Position numbers and translations under genes: made by a program. DNA of 64,000 bases. Origin: Streptomyces sp. Ru62. GTDB taxonomy: Bacteria > Actinomycetota > Actinomycetes > Streptomycetales > Streptomycetaceae. The DNA lies in contig NZ_PQSU01000029.1 of the NCBI RefSeq assembly GCF_002920615.1, positions 62,001 to 126,000 of the forward strand, read 5' to 3'. This document shows, piece after piece, positions 1 to 7,926 of the stretch. The first letter of the stretch is position 1, and each line of letters opens with the position of its first letter. The notes beneath the pieces were generated by a model. That model was given only the letters and a program-made list of their open reading frames with translations. It was not told the origin of the DNA and searched no databases.

Positions 1-213
1 GAGGATGGCGGCGACGAGGCCGTACTCCAGCAGCGCGACGATCGGCGTCTTGTACGTGGCTACGACCTTGTCGTAGTCCTCGGGGGAGACACGCACGAGA
101 GCGGTGTCCAGCACGTGAACGAACAGGAAGAAGAAGATGAGGACGCCGGTGACTCGGTGAGCCACCCAGGACCACATTCCTTCCCGGCCGCGGTACAGCG
201 TTCCAGCCGGCAC
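1..213 (-). CDS. sdhC: Succinate dehydrogenase cytochrome b subunit, 5' part (cut by window edge)
   Basis: The membrane-anchor cytochrome b subunit of succinate dehydrogenase (complex II), which passes electrons from succinate to menaquinone. Only the first 71 codons are present. The protein opens VPAGTLYRGREG and reads into a first membrane helix (VTGVLIFFFLFVHVLD) that contains the haem/quinone-region His of this family. The GTG at 213 is preceded by GGAGGG seven bases upstream, which settles the start. The remaining sdh genes should lie beyond the left edge. The actinobacterial SdhC family is recognised from sequence memory. Confidence 0.93.
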   Translation of the reverse strand, partial: MPAGTLYRGREGMWSWVAHRVTGVLIFFFLFVHVLDTALVRVSPEDYDKVVATYKTPIVALLEYGLVAAIL

Positions 214-323
214 GGAAGAACCCTCCGGGAGCGGGGACTAGGGCCGCGCCGGCTTCACTGTCGGTCGGGCCCGGCCGGGTACGGTCCACCGGCCCTCTGC
301 ATGGTATCCACGTGCCGCCGTGG

Positions 324-353
324 TGCTTACGGGGGGCCTACCGGTGTGATCAA
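324..353 (-). promoter_or_regulatory. Possible sdhC promoter
   Basis: On the minus strand TTGATC (353-348) and TAAGCA (329-324) are separated by 18 bases and point at sdhC, about 110 bases upstream of its start. The match is to the vegetative consensus only and is untested. Confidence 0.3.
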
Positions 354-404
354 AGTGGCACGCGGTTGGGCTAGCGGGTGCGGTCACCGGGGCGGGTTCG
401 AGTG

Positions 405-980
405 TCATTTGCCGGGTGCGGGGGCGTTTGTGCTGGTCGCGCCCATGTGTCGGCAGCCACAAATCGAACACAGCCCCGCGCCGCTGAGCAGGCCCAGCAG
501 CCGTCCCCGGGCGAGGCGCCGGAGCTCGTCCGCCGCCACCACCCGTTCCTCCTCGGGATCGTTTGCCAATCGTGACCGGATCGCTTCGAGGATGTGGTCG
601 ATGACCTCGCCCGGGGCGACGTCTCCGAGATAGACGACGAACGCGTGTCCGAATCGGGCCTCGTACGCGGCGTGCGCGGCGCTCAGGGCCATGTGGGCGG
701 CCGAGTAGGTGTCCTCGGGAAGCTCGGGGAGGGACTCGCCGGCCAGGGCCTCGGCCAGATCGCCGGGGGACAGGTCGTACGCCGCCTCGTCCGCCGCCGC
801 CAGCAGGGCGTCGAGGTCGGGGTAGGGGCGGTGGTCGGCGATCCGGTGCGACCAGTGCAGGCTGTGCAGGCAGTGCAGGAGAAGGGTGCGGGCCTCGTCC
901 GCGGGCGCGGTGTTGAAGGCGTCGAGGGGCGTGGGGAGATACGGCAGGCGGTGGGCGGGCAGCGTGGGTCCTCGCGTCAC
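405..980 (-). CDS. Degenerate OHCU-decarboxylase (UraD)-like protein
   Basis: 191 residues resembling 2-oxo-4-hydroxy-4-carboxy-5-ureidoimidazoline decarboxylase, the last enzyme of uric acid breakdown. Recognisable parts are the N-terminal LDAFNTAP segment and the later YEARFGHAFVVYLG segment, which corresponds to the FGxxFxV core of the family. The HPxxG motif that carries the catalytic His in known UraD enzymes is absent; the equivalent stretch reads GESLPELPE. The C-terminus instead carries LCSICGCRH, a Cys-x2-Cys-x-Cys cluster that could bind metal. No other urate genes are nearby. The fold assignment is moderate and the enzymatic role doubtful. The GTG at 980 has no clear Shine-Dalgarno sequence, so the start is uncertain. 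Confidence 0.65.
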   Translation of the reverse strand: MTRGPTLPAHRLPYLPTPLDAFNTAPADEARTLLLHCLHSLHWSHRIADHRPYPDLDALLAAADEAAYDLSPGDLAEALAGESLPELPEDTYSAAHMALSAAHAAYEARFGHAFVVYLGDVAPGEVIDHILEAIRSRLANDPEEERVVAADELRRLARGRLLGLLSGAGLCSICGCRHMGATSTNAPAPGK

Positions 981-1134
981 ATGTGGTGTGGCAGGGGATG
1001 CTGTGAAAAGTGTGTCCTCAGGTTATCGAGAGTGGTCACGCTGTGTCCGAGGGATGCCTGAAATTCACCCGGACGGGAGAGTTTCGGAACGCCTGGGTGA
1101 CAGCTGAGCGGGCGATCGGTCGTACGTTGGCAAG

Positions 1135-2808
1135 GTGATCCAGCACAGGCACAGGCGCCGGGGCCCGGCGCGGCAGGTGACACGGAAGCGGGCGGTGGTG
1201 GCCGCCGCGTTCGTCGGGACCATCGCGCTCGGTACGGGCGTCGGCGTGTGGGCCGCCTCGGACGGGGGCGGCGGACAGCCGGACGCAGGCGCGCGGCACT
1301 CGTCCTCCGGCCGGGCGGCCGGCACCGGCGCCGGCTCCGGCGATCCGGGCACACCGTCGGCGAGTCCCAGCCCGAGCCGCTCCTACCCGCTGTCGCGGGC
1401 GCCGCGCACGATACCCGCGGTGCGCTCCCACACCCCGGCGCGCGGGCCCGGCTGGACACCGCGGCCGGGCGGGCGGGTGGTGGTGAGCGACCCGGAGCTC
1501 GCCGACGAGGGACGGCTCATAGCCGGGGAGCTGGGACTGCACTACGCGGGGGAGAAGGACGACGTCCGGGCGGGCGATGTACGGCTCGCGCTCGGCGGCG
1601 GGGGCGGGAACGAGGAGTCGTACACCATGACCGTCCGCAGCGGGCGGGTCGACATCAGCGGGCCCGGCGAGGCCGGCGTCTTCTACGGCACCCGCACCCT
1701 GAAGCAGGAGGTCCACGGCGGCGGTACGGCACCCGAGGGCGTCGTACGGGACGAGCCCGCCAAGCCGGTGCGCGGGTTCATGCTGGACATCGCGCGCAAG
1801 CCGTACGGCGAGACCTGGATCGAGGACCGGATACGCGAGCTGGGGGACCTGAAGTTCAACGAGCTGGGCCTGCACTTCTCCGACGACCAGGCCTTCCGGA
1901 TCGAGTCCGGCAGCCACCCCGAGATCGTCTCCAGGGACCACCTGACCAAGGCCCAGGTCAGGAAGATCGTGGCGCTGGCGGACAGCCGGCACATCACCGT
2001 CGTGCCGGAGATCGACTCGCCGGGGCACCTGGGCGCCGTCATCGCCGCCCACCCGGACCTCCAGCTGCGCAACGCGAGCGGTGTGCCGACGCGGGGCGCC
2101 GTCGACATCTCGAAGGACGCCGCCGCGCGGATCGTCGACGACCTGCTCGACGAGTACGCCGGCCTCTTCACCGGCGGCCAGTGGCACCTGGGCGGCGACG
2201 AGTACCAGGCGCTGACCGTCAGGGACCCGCAGGCCTCGTACCCGCAACTGGCCGCCGCCGCCCGGCGGGCCTTCGGTGCCGGCGCGACCGTCGCCGACCT
2301 CGCCACCGGCTGGCTCAATGACCGCGCCGCCACCGTCCGCGCCCACGACCGGACCGTCCGCGCCTGGAACGACGGCTTCTACCGCGGCACCTCCGTGCGG
2401 CCCGACCCGGACATCCAGGTCGCCTACTGGACCGGCAAGGAGATCGGCGCCCGGCAGCCCGTGGAGTACCTGAGCGCGGGGCGGAAGGTGCTCAACTACA
2501 ACGACGAGTTCCTCTACTACGTGCTCGGACAGCCGCAGACCTTCGTCTACCCGACCGGACAGCGGATCTACGAGCAGTGGAACCCGCGCGTCCTGCGGGG
2601 CACGACCGCCGTGCCGGAGCGCTACGACGGGCAGATCCTCGGCGGCTCCTTCGCGGTCTGGTCCGACTTCCCGAACGCGCAGACGGAGGCACAGGTCGCC
2701 GCCGGCATCCGGATGCCCCTGCGGGCCACCGCGCAGAAGCTGTGGGATCCGGGCACGCCCGCGCTGTCCTGGGCCGACTTCCGCGGACTGGCGGACCGGC
2801 TGGGCTGA
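1135..2808 (+). CDS. Secreted beta-N-acetylhexosaminidase, GH20
   Basis: 557 residues. A basic N-terminus and a hydrophobic stretch at about residues 19-41 form a signal peptide or membrane anchor. A Ser/Pro/Gly linker runs to about 95, then a GH20b-like domain and the GH20 barrel. The catalytic Asp-Glu pair is D355-E356 in HLGGDE; the family uses substrate-assisted hydrolysis of terminal GlcNAc or GalNAc from chitin-, wall- or glycan-derived oligosaccharides. The mature enzyme should act outside the membrane. A -10-like TACGTT at 1123 lies six bases before the GTG, so the transcript may be leaderless. The gene is monocistronic as far as can be seen. Confidence 0.92.
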   Translation: MIQHRHRRRGPARQVTRKRAVVAAAFVGTIALGTGVGVWAASDGGGGQPDAGARHSSSGRAAGTGAGSGDPGTPSASPSPSRSYPLSRAPRTIPAVRSHTPARGPGWTPRPGGRVVVSDPELADEGRLIAGELGLHYAGEKDDVRAGDVRLALGGGGGNEESYTMTVRSGRVDISGPGEAGVFYGTRTLKQEVHGGGTAPEGVVRDEPAKPVRGFMLDIARKPYGETWIEDRIRELGDLKFNELGLHFSDDQAFRIESGSHPEIVSRDHLTKAQVRKIVALADSRHITVVPEIDSPGHLGAVIAAHPDLQLRNASGVPTRGAVDISKDAAARIVDDLLDEYAGLFTGGQWHLGGDEYQALTVRDPQASYPQLAAAARRAFGAGATVADLATGWLNDRAATVRAHDRTVRAWNDGFYRGTSVRPDPDIQVAYWTGKEIGARQPVEYLSAGRKVLNYNDEFLYYVLGQPQTFVYPTGQRIYEQWNPRVLRGTTAVPERYDGQILGGSFAVWSDFPNAQTEAQVAAGIRMPLRATAQKLWDPGTPALSWADFRGLADRLG

Positions 2809-2959
2809 GAACCGAGTGGACGCACGGCGGCGTCCGCCCCTATGTTCCGGTGTCCGCGCGCGTCCTCGGAACGCGCGCGTCCGTACCAGTGGCCGCGCGT
2901 CGCCTCGGGGAGAGCCGACGCGCCGGCCCGGCTCTCATCGTCCAGGGGGGAACTCCGCC

Positions 2960-3691
2960 ATGACCTCGTCCGTGCCCACACCGCCGTATCCGACGCCGCC
3001 TCCCGCACCGCCGTACCCCGCCCCGCCCGGCGCCTGGCTGCGCTCGCCGGCCGCGCTCGGCCGGGCCACCGCCGTACTGCTCGGCCTCGTCATCGCCACC
3101 GATCTGTTCGCCTGCTGCGCGGACCTGCTCGAACTCGACGTCACCGGCGACATCGCCGACGGTGCCGGCGGGTCCGGCGTCGTCGACCGGGCCGACCGCG
3201 CGGACGCGCTCTACGCGGTGGCCGGCGTCTCCCAGATGGTCGCGCTGGTCGCCACGGTGGTCGTCTACCTGTGCTGGCTGTGGCGGGTCCGGGTGAACGC
3301 CGAGGTGTTCGACGCCTCCCGGCACCGGATGAAGCGCGGCTGGACGATCGGCGGCTGGTTCTGCCCGGTCGTGAACCTCTGGTTCCCGCGCCGGATCGTC
3401 GCCGACAGCTGGGACGCCAGCGCTCCCTGGGGCGCGCGGTCCGGGCACACACCGGTCAACGCCTGGTGGTCGCTGTGGATCATCAGCCTCCTCGCGGGCC
3501 GGTACGCGTACACCAGCTCCCGGAACGCCGAGACGGCGGCCGAACTGCACGACGCCGCCCGGGTGACGCTGTTCTCCGACGGGGTCGACATCGCGGCGGC
3601 CGCCCTCGCCATCGTGGTGGTCGTCCGGCTGACCCGTATGCAGGAGCGCAAGGTGTTCTCGGGCGAGCTGCCGGCCCCCGTCCTCGGCTGA
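2960..3691 (+). CDS. DUF4328 integral membrane protein
   Basis: 243 residues beginning with a Pro/Tyr-rich cytoplasmic tail (PPYPTPPPAPPYP), then about five membrane segments. The DUF4328 signature is clear at about residues 128-155: GWTIGGWFCPVVNLWFPRRI followed by a conserved Asp-x-Trp. The family's function is unknown. The ATG at 2960 is used because GGGGGGA sits upstream and homologous proteins start with this Pro-rich tail; the frame stays open upstream, but that part does not look protein-like. Confidence 0.85.
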   Translation: MTSSVPTPPYPTPPPAPPYPAPPGAWLRSPAALGRATAVLLGLVIATDLFACCADLLELDVTGDIADGAGGSGVVDRADRADALYAVAGVSQMVALVATVVVYLCWLWRVRVNAEVFDASRHRMKRGWTIGGWFCPVVNLWFPRRIVADSWDASAPWGARSGHTPVNAWWSLWIISLLAGRYAYTSSRNAETAAELHDAARVTLFSDGVDIAAAALAIVVVVRLTRMQERKVFSGELPAPVLG

Positions 3692-3808
3692 CCCCGCCGC
3701 TGTCGCCTTTGGCTGAAACACCTCCGCTGTGACACTCCCGCGCCGTGGCACGCAGTAAGGGGAAGTGCGGGCTCCGTACCGGTCGGTGCCCTGGCGAGGG
3801 AGGCATTC

Positions 3809-4378
3809 ATGAGCCTGGTGGAACTCATCGCACAGGCCGACGAACGCGGACTGGCCGCCAGCGGATTGGCTTGTTTGGATCGGTGTCTGCCGCTGCTCGG
3901 AGGCGACGACGAGCTGCTGCGCCCGCTGTGGGCCCGCCTCGCCGACGGCTCCGACTGGTCCGCCGGCCTGTCCCTGGCCCGCGCCGCGCTCGGCCCCGCG
4001 GACCCCGCCGACGACGAGGCCGCCCGGCTCACCCGGCGCATGCTGGACTCGGCCCCGGCCGAACGCACCGCCGGCGCGGTACGGCCCTGGGCCGACGCCT
4101 GCTCGATCGCCTCACTGCGCGTCCACCGGCTGCTCGACCCCGCGGCGGACGGCGACCCGGCCCCGGACGGCCTCGACGCGGGGCGCGCGGGCGACCCGGC
4201 GGACCTGTCGCCGCTCGTCGCCGCCGAGCTGCGCCGCCAGGCCGCCGTGCTGGAACTCCTCGCGGAACACGGTGCGCAGGGGCTGCGCCGGGCGCTGGAG
4301 ATATCGGTGGAGGGCCGCCGGGTGCTGCGCGCGGTGGTCTCGCGCCGGGCGCGCAGCGTCGCGGAACCGGGGGCGTGA
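3809..4378 (+). CDS. Conserved hypothetical protein
   Basis: 189 residues, soluble, acidic and Ala/Leu-rich, predicted mostly helical, with no motif I can tie to a function. Third-position G/C bias and a strong Shine-Dalgarno (GAGGGAGG, 10 bases before the ATG) support a real gene. The last third (RRQAAVLELLAEHGAQGLRRALEIS) could form an amphipathic helix. It lies between the DUF4328 gene and another hypothetical gene, with no overlap. Confidence 0.75.
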   Translation: MSLVELIAQADERGLAASGLACLDRCLPLLGGDDELLRPLWARLADGSDWSAGLSLARAALGPADPADDEAARLTRRMLDSAPAERTAGAVRPWADACSIASLRVHRLLDPAADGDPAPDGLDAGRAGDPADLSPLVAAELRRQAAVLELLAEHGAQGLRRALEISVEGRRVLRAVVSRRARSVAEPGA

Positions 4379-4497
4379 GGGGAGTCTGTGACCCTCGTGC
4401 GGCGGACGTGGGGTGGTCCTGCGGTGGTTGGCCGAACGTCGGGAGAAACGTTTCGAACGACGGTGACGGAACCCCGCCCCGGCTCGCTCTTCCCTAT

Positions 4498-4533
4498 GTG
4501 ACAGCCCAAGTGACGACTCATGTGACAGCTCAT
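4498..4533 (+). repeat. Three 12-bp direct repeats beginning GTGAC
   Basis: GTGAC recurs at 4498, 4510 and 4522 with seven variable bases between copies. The tract coincides with the proposed start of the following gene (reading VTAQ/VTTH/VTAH), so it may be coding, regulatory or both. Confidence 0.6.
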
Positions 4534-4935
4534 GCGGCCGCCCCGTCCCGGACAGCACAGCACGAGACCCGGCCGAGTGCCGCGGCCAAGCCCGTGCGAT
4601 GGGCGGCGGACGCGGTGGCGACCATGCGCGAGGGCGCGCGGGTACGGCTCGACTACTCGGCCCAGAGCCTGTGGCGGGTGGACCGGATGATCGAGGAGAT
4701 ACGACGGGAGGGGCCGCCGTACGCGGCCGTCGAGAGCGTGCTGCGCGGCTTCGGCGCCTACGCCGGCGAGGTGATCGTCCGGCAGACCGGCGCCGAGTGG
4801 TGGGCGACCGGTGGTGAGCACTGTGTGCGCACCCCCGACGGCCGGCTGTGGGACCCCATCGAGGAGGCCCGCCGCTGCTACAGCGGCCACGGCTCACTGC
4901 GGCTGCTGTGCCGGGACGCGACCGCCCCCGGCTGA
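4498..4935 (+). CDS. Conserved hypothetical protein
   Basis: 145 residues from the GTG at 4498. The core (about residue 40 onward) reads as one compact domain: VRLDYSAQSLWRVDRMIEEIR, then VLRGFGAYAGEVIVRQTGAEWW, then a C-terminal TPDGRLWDPIEEARRC segment. This resembles small actinobacterial proteins of unknown function often found in this neighbourhood. The start is unsure: GTG codons at 4498, 4510 and 4522 and an ATG at 4624 are in frame. No function is proposed. Confidence 0.65.
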   Translation: MTAQVTTHVTAHAAAPSRTAQHETRPSAAAKPVRWAADAVATMREGARVRLDYSAQSLWRVDRMIEEIRREGPPYAAVESVLRGFGAYAGEVIVRQTGAEWWATGGEHCVRTPDGRLWDPIEEARRCYSGHGSLRLLCRDATAPG

Positions 4936-5039
4936 CCGGTCGCGCCTGGCTGTGACACTTCCGTCGGGGCCGACGCTGATGATCGTGGAGGGCGGGGACA
5001 CGGCCGGAGCGTGTCGCACCGTGAGGCAAGCGCCACGCA

Positions 5040-5690
5040 GTGGCCAGGAACTCGGCACGAACGAGGACGGTCTTGGGCCAGGGAGGGGAACCCCGCCGCC
5101 CGCAGCCGCGGGACGGGGAGCTGGGCGCGGCCGTCGCGCGGGCCCAGGACGGCGACGAGACCGCGTTCGCGGTGGCCTACCGGATCGTGCAGCCCGGCCT
5201 GCTGGGTTATCTGCGGGGGCTCGTCGGCGAGGACGCGGAGGACGTCGCCTCCGAGGCCTGGCTGGAGATCGCCCGCGACCTCGGCCGGTTCCGGGGCGAC
5301 GGCGCGGGCTTCCGCGGCTGGACCGCGACCATCGCCCGGCACCGCGCGCTGGACCACCTGCGCCGGCAGCGGGTACGGCCCCGGGCGGCGCGGTTGGAGC
5401 AGGACGCCCTGGAGCTGCCCGGCCGGCACAGCACCCATGACCAGGCCCTGGAGTCGCTCTCCACCGCACGCGCGCTGGAACTGGTCCGCGCGCTGCCCCG
5501 GGACCAGGCCGAGGCGGTGCTGCTGCGGGTGGTCGTCGGCCTCGACGGCCCGGCCGCGGCCCGGGTCCTCGGCAAACGCCCCGGCGCCGTCCGCACGGCC
5601 GCGTACCGGGGCCTGCGACGCCTGGCCCGCCAACTGGGCGCGGACGGTACGACGGACCCGGATCCGCCGCCGCGGGGTGAACCGGGGTGA
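5040..5690 (+). CDS. ECF-type RNA polymerase sigma factor
   Basis: 216 residues with the two ECF domains. Sigma region 2 spans about residues 28-95 (EDAEDVASEAWLEIARDLGRF and FRGWTATIARHRALDHLRR). Region 4 spans about 140-195 (LPRDQAEAVLLRVVVGLDGPAAA, with the helix-turn-helix LGKRPGAVRTAAYRGLRRL). It is closely similar to the sigma factor starting at 7264, and each is followed by a similar single-pass membrane protein, so the two pairs look like a duplication. GTG at 5040 is the first plausible start; a shorter start near 5073 is possible. Confidence 0.88.
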   Translation: MARNSARTRTVLGQGGEPRRPQPRDGELGAAVARAQDGDETAFAVAYRIVQPGLLGYLRGLVGEDAEDVASEAWLEIARDLGRFRGDGAGFRGWTATIARHRALDHLRRQRVRPRAARLEQDALELPGRHSTHDQALESLSTARALELVRALPRDQAEAVLLRVVVGLDGPAAARVLGKRPGAVRTAAYRGLRRLARQLGADGTTDPDPPPRGEPG

Positions 5691-6112
5691 ACGTGCCGGT
5701 GGGTGTGGGACGTATGCATGGGCGCGGGCGTCGGCTCCGCGGACGTTTCCGGCGGCGGCGCGGGGTGTTCGAGGGCTGGGCTGCCGGTGCCTGTGGGGTG
5801 CCGGAGTGCGGGACTCACGGTCCCGGGGCGGCTGGTGGCTCAGGGCTCGGGGCCGTCGTGGCCGGTGGTCGTGGTCGTGCGGTTCGGGTGGTGCGTGGTT
5901 CGGGTGCGGGGCGGTCGTGGCCGGTGGTCGTGGACGTGCGGCTTCGGTGGCCCGTTGGTTCGGGTGCCGGGCCGTCCCGGCCGGTGCGACCGGCGCTACG
6001 GGCGCGGGGGGCGTGATGGCCGGTAGGTGCGGGCGTCCAGGGTTCGGGCGAGTGGGTGCGGGTGGGCAGGCGTACGGAGTTCCGGGTGGACCGGGTGAGG
6101 GCGGGAACGGGC
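5691..6112 (+). other. G-rich intergenic region between ECF sigma and partner gene
   Basis: About 420 bases with open frames in several registers, but none with protein-like composition or a recognisable domain. It contains the 59-60-bp tandem repeat described separately. It probably carries the promoter or leader of the membrane-protein gene; a GGGAACGGGC stretch precedes the ATG at 6113. Confidence 0.5.
5855..5990 (+). repeat. 59-60-bp degenerate tandem repeat, about 2.3 copies
   Basis: GTCGTGGCCGGTGGTCGTGG starts at 5855 and recurs identically at 5914. A diverged third copy (GTCCCGGCCGGTG) starts at 5974. Intervening segments such as GGTTCGGGTGC also repeat. The tract is G-rich on this strand. 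Confidence 0.7.
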
Positions 6113-6970
6113 ATGGGTGAACGGCACAGCGGCGGCGGGCTGACCGGTCGTCGGCGTGCGCACCCCGGCGGTGCCGTCGCCACGCCGGACCCGGCCGACG
6201 CCTCCGGGCTGGAGACCCGGTTGGCCGCCGCGCTGCGCGCGGACCGCGTCGACGCCGAGGCCGAGCGCAGCGCCGTCGCCGCCTTCCGGGCCGCGCGCGA
6301 CGCGGGAGCGCACGACGCGCGGACCCGCGCCCGGGACGACTGGCGGCCGGGGCGGCCGGCACCCGCCCGCCGCCCACTGCGGACCACCCTCTCGGTCGCG
6401 CTGGCGAGCCTCACGCTGGGCGGAGTCGCCGTCGCGGCCATCGGCTCCGCCGGGTCCGGCACGCACGACGACGACCGGAGCCGAGCGCCACGCTCCACGC
6501 GGCCGGTGCCGGGCACTCCGCCCGTCCCGGCCGACGCCACGGCAGCCGGGCCCTCGGCCACCGCGTCCGAGGATCACCCCGGCCGGCCGGCCACCGCCCG
6601 GGACACCCTCGCCCACTGCCGTGCCTACACGCGGGCCGGGGACCGCGGCGGTGCCCTGGAGTCGGCGGCCTGGCAGCGGCTCGTCAGCGCGGCGGGGGGA
6701 CCGGAGAAGGTCGCCGCCTACTGCGCAGCCCGCATGGCGGAGTGGAAGCAGGGCAAGAACGCCGACAACGCCGACAACGCCGACAGCGCCGGCTCCTCCG
6801 GCAACAAAGGCAACGGCGGTACCAATGGCGGCGGTACCAAGGGCAACAGCGGCAACGGGGAGAGCAAGGGTGGCGGCAGCCAGGGGAACGCTGCCGTAGG
6901 GAACTCGACCGAAGGGAATCCCACCGGCGGCAAGGCGGCCGGCCGTGACTCCTCCGGTGGGAAGCCCTAG
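6113..6970 (+). CDS. Single-pass membrane protein paired with ECF sigma (possible anti-sigma)
   Basis: 285 residues. A cytoplasmic N-terminal part of about 90 residues includes LETRLAAALRADRVDAEAERSAVAAF. One membrane helix follows near residues 95-120 (LSVALASLTLGGVAVAAIG), then a Thr/Pro linker. A two-cysteine segment (HCRAYTRAG through VAAYC) is shared with the protein starting at 7926. The last ~60 residues are Asn/Gly/Ser/Lys low complexity, starting with three NAD repeats. Topology and position after a sigma gene suggest an anti-sigma or signal-sensing role. That is inference: no zinc-binding HxxxCxxC anti-sigma motif is visible. Confidence 0.75.
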   Translation: MGERHSGGGLTGRRRAHPGGAVATPDPADASGLETRLAAALRADRVDAEAERSAVAAFRAARDAGAHDARTRARDDWRPGRPAPARRPLRTTLSVALASLTLGGVAVAAIGSAGSGTHDDDRSRAPRSTRPVPGTPPVPADATAAGPSATASEDHPGRPATARDTLAHCRAYTRAGDRGGALESAAWQRLVSAAGGPEKVAAYCAARMAEWKQGKNADNADNADSAGSSGNKGNGGTNGGGTKGNSGNGESKGGGSQGNAAVGNSTEGNPTGGKAAGRDSSGGKP

Positions 6971-6994
6971 GCGTCCGTCGGCCCCGCCAAGGCA

Positions 6995-7036
6995 ACGGCC
7001 GGGGCCGCCACCCCCCACAGGAGAGGCCCCGGCCGT
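6995..7036 (+). terminator. Inverted repeat terminator
   Basis: A perfect 12-bp stem (ACGGCCGGGGCC / GGCCCCGGCCGT) with an 18-base loop just downstream of the membrane-protein gene. There is no T-tract, as is usual in Streptomyces. Confidence 0.65.
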
Positions 7037-7263
7037 CGCGCGGACGGGCCGCGCGCGGCCCGTACTCCCTTCAGCGCCGTCGGTGCGGTTTCTGTCACAC
7101 CTCGCCACAGCGCGGCCACATCCCGCCCCCGCCCCGACCTCACGCTGCGCACATCCGAACCCGGTCACGAGTTAGTTGCATCTTCTACAGACATGGACGA
7201 GCAGCGGTTTCACGCCGTAACGTGCCTTTCGCGCCGACCGAAGACAGGCGTAAAGGGAGTACG

Positions 7264-7926
7264 GTGCTGGGGGACGACGCGGAGCTGACCACCGCGGTGC
7301 GTGCGGCACAGGACGGGGACGAGACCGCGTTCCGTACGGTGTACCGCGCGGTGCATCCGCGCCTGCTCGGATACGTCCGCACCCTGGTCGGCGACCTGGA
7401 CGCCGAGGACGTCGCGTCCGAGGCGTGGCTCCAGATCGCCCGTGACCTGGACCGTTTCAGCGGTGACGCCGACCGGTTCCGCGGCTGGGCCGCCCGGATC
7501 GCCCGCAACCGCGCCCTGGACCACATACGCATGCGGGGCCGGCGCCCCGCCATAGGCGGCGACGAGACCGAGCTGACCGGCCGCGCCGCCGAGTCCGACA
7601 CGGCCGGCGAGGCCATCGAGGCCCTGGCCACGGACAGCGCCCTCTCCCTGATCGCCCGGCTCCCGCAGGACCAGGCCGAGGCGGTCGTCCTGCGCGTGGT
7701 CGTGGGCCTGGACGCCAAGACCGCCGCCGAGACCCTCGGCAAACGCGCGGGCGCCGTCCGTACCGCCGCGCACCGCGGTCTGAAGCGCCTGGCGGAGCTG
7801 ATCGGCGACGATCCGGAATCGGCGGGCGGACTCGACGCGCTCCCACCGCAAAGAGAACCGCGCCGGGGCGCGGTGACGTCCGCAACTGTGACGCATACGC
7901 GTGCGCGGACGCAGAAGGACATGTGA
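7264..7926 (+). CDS. ECF-type RNA polymerase sigma factor (paralogue of the one at 5040)
   Basis: 220 residues from GTG 7264. Region 2 contains DAEDVASEAWLQIARDLDRF and FRGWAARIARNRALDHIR. Region 4 contains LPQDQAEAVVLRVVVGLDAKTAAETLGKRAGAVRTAAHRGLKRL. Both are nearly collinear with the upstream sigma factor. AAAGGGAG just before 7264 favours this GTG over an in-frame GTG at 7222. The stop codon overlaps the start of the next gene (TGATG), so the two are translationally coupled. The promoter specificity is unknown. Confidence 0.9.
   Translation: MLGDDAELTTAVRAAQDGDETAFRTVYRAVHPRLLGYVRTLVGDLDAEDVASEAWLQIARDLDRFSGDADRFRGWAARIARNRALDHIRMRGRRPAIGGDETELTGRAAESDTAGEAIEALATDSALSLIARLPQDQAEAVVLRVVVGLDAKTAAETLGKRAGAVRTAAHRGLKRLAELIGDDPESAGGLDALPPQREPRRGAVTSATVTHTRARTQKDM

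Noticed and set aside
385..420. GGGTTCGAGTGTC, resembling a tRNA T-loop
   Set aside because: No acceptor, D or anticodon stems can be folded around it, and part of it lies in the 3' end of a coding region.
5687..6026. Overlapping open frames of about 107-109 codons after the first ECF gene
   Set aside because: They fall in a G-rich tandem-repeat region, have biased Gly/Val/Arg content and no homology-like segments or good ribosome-binding sites.
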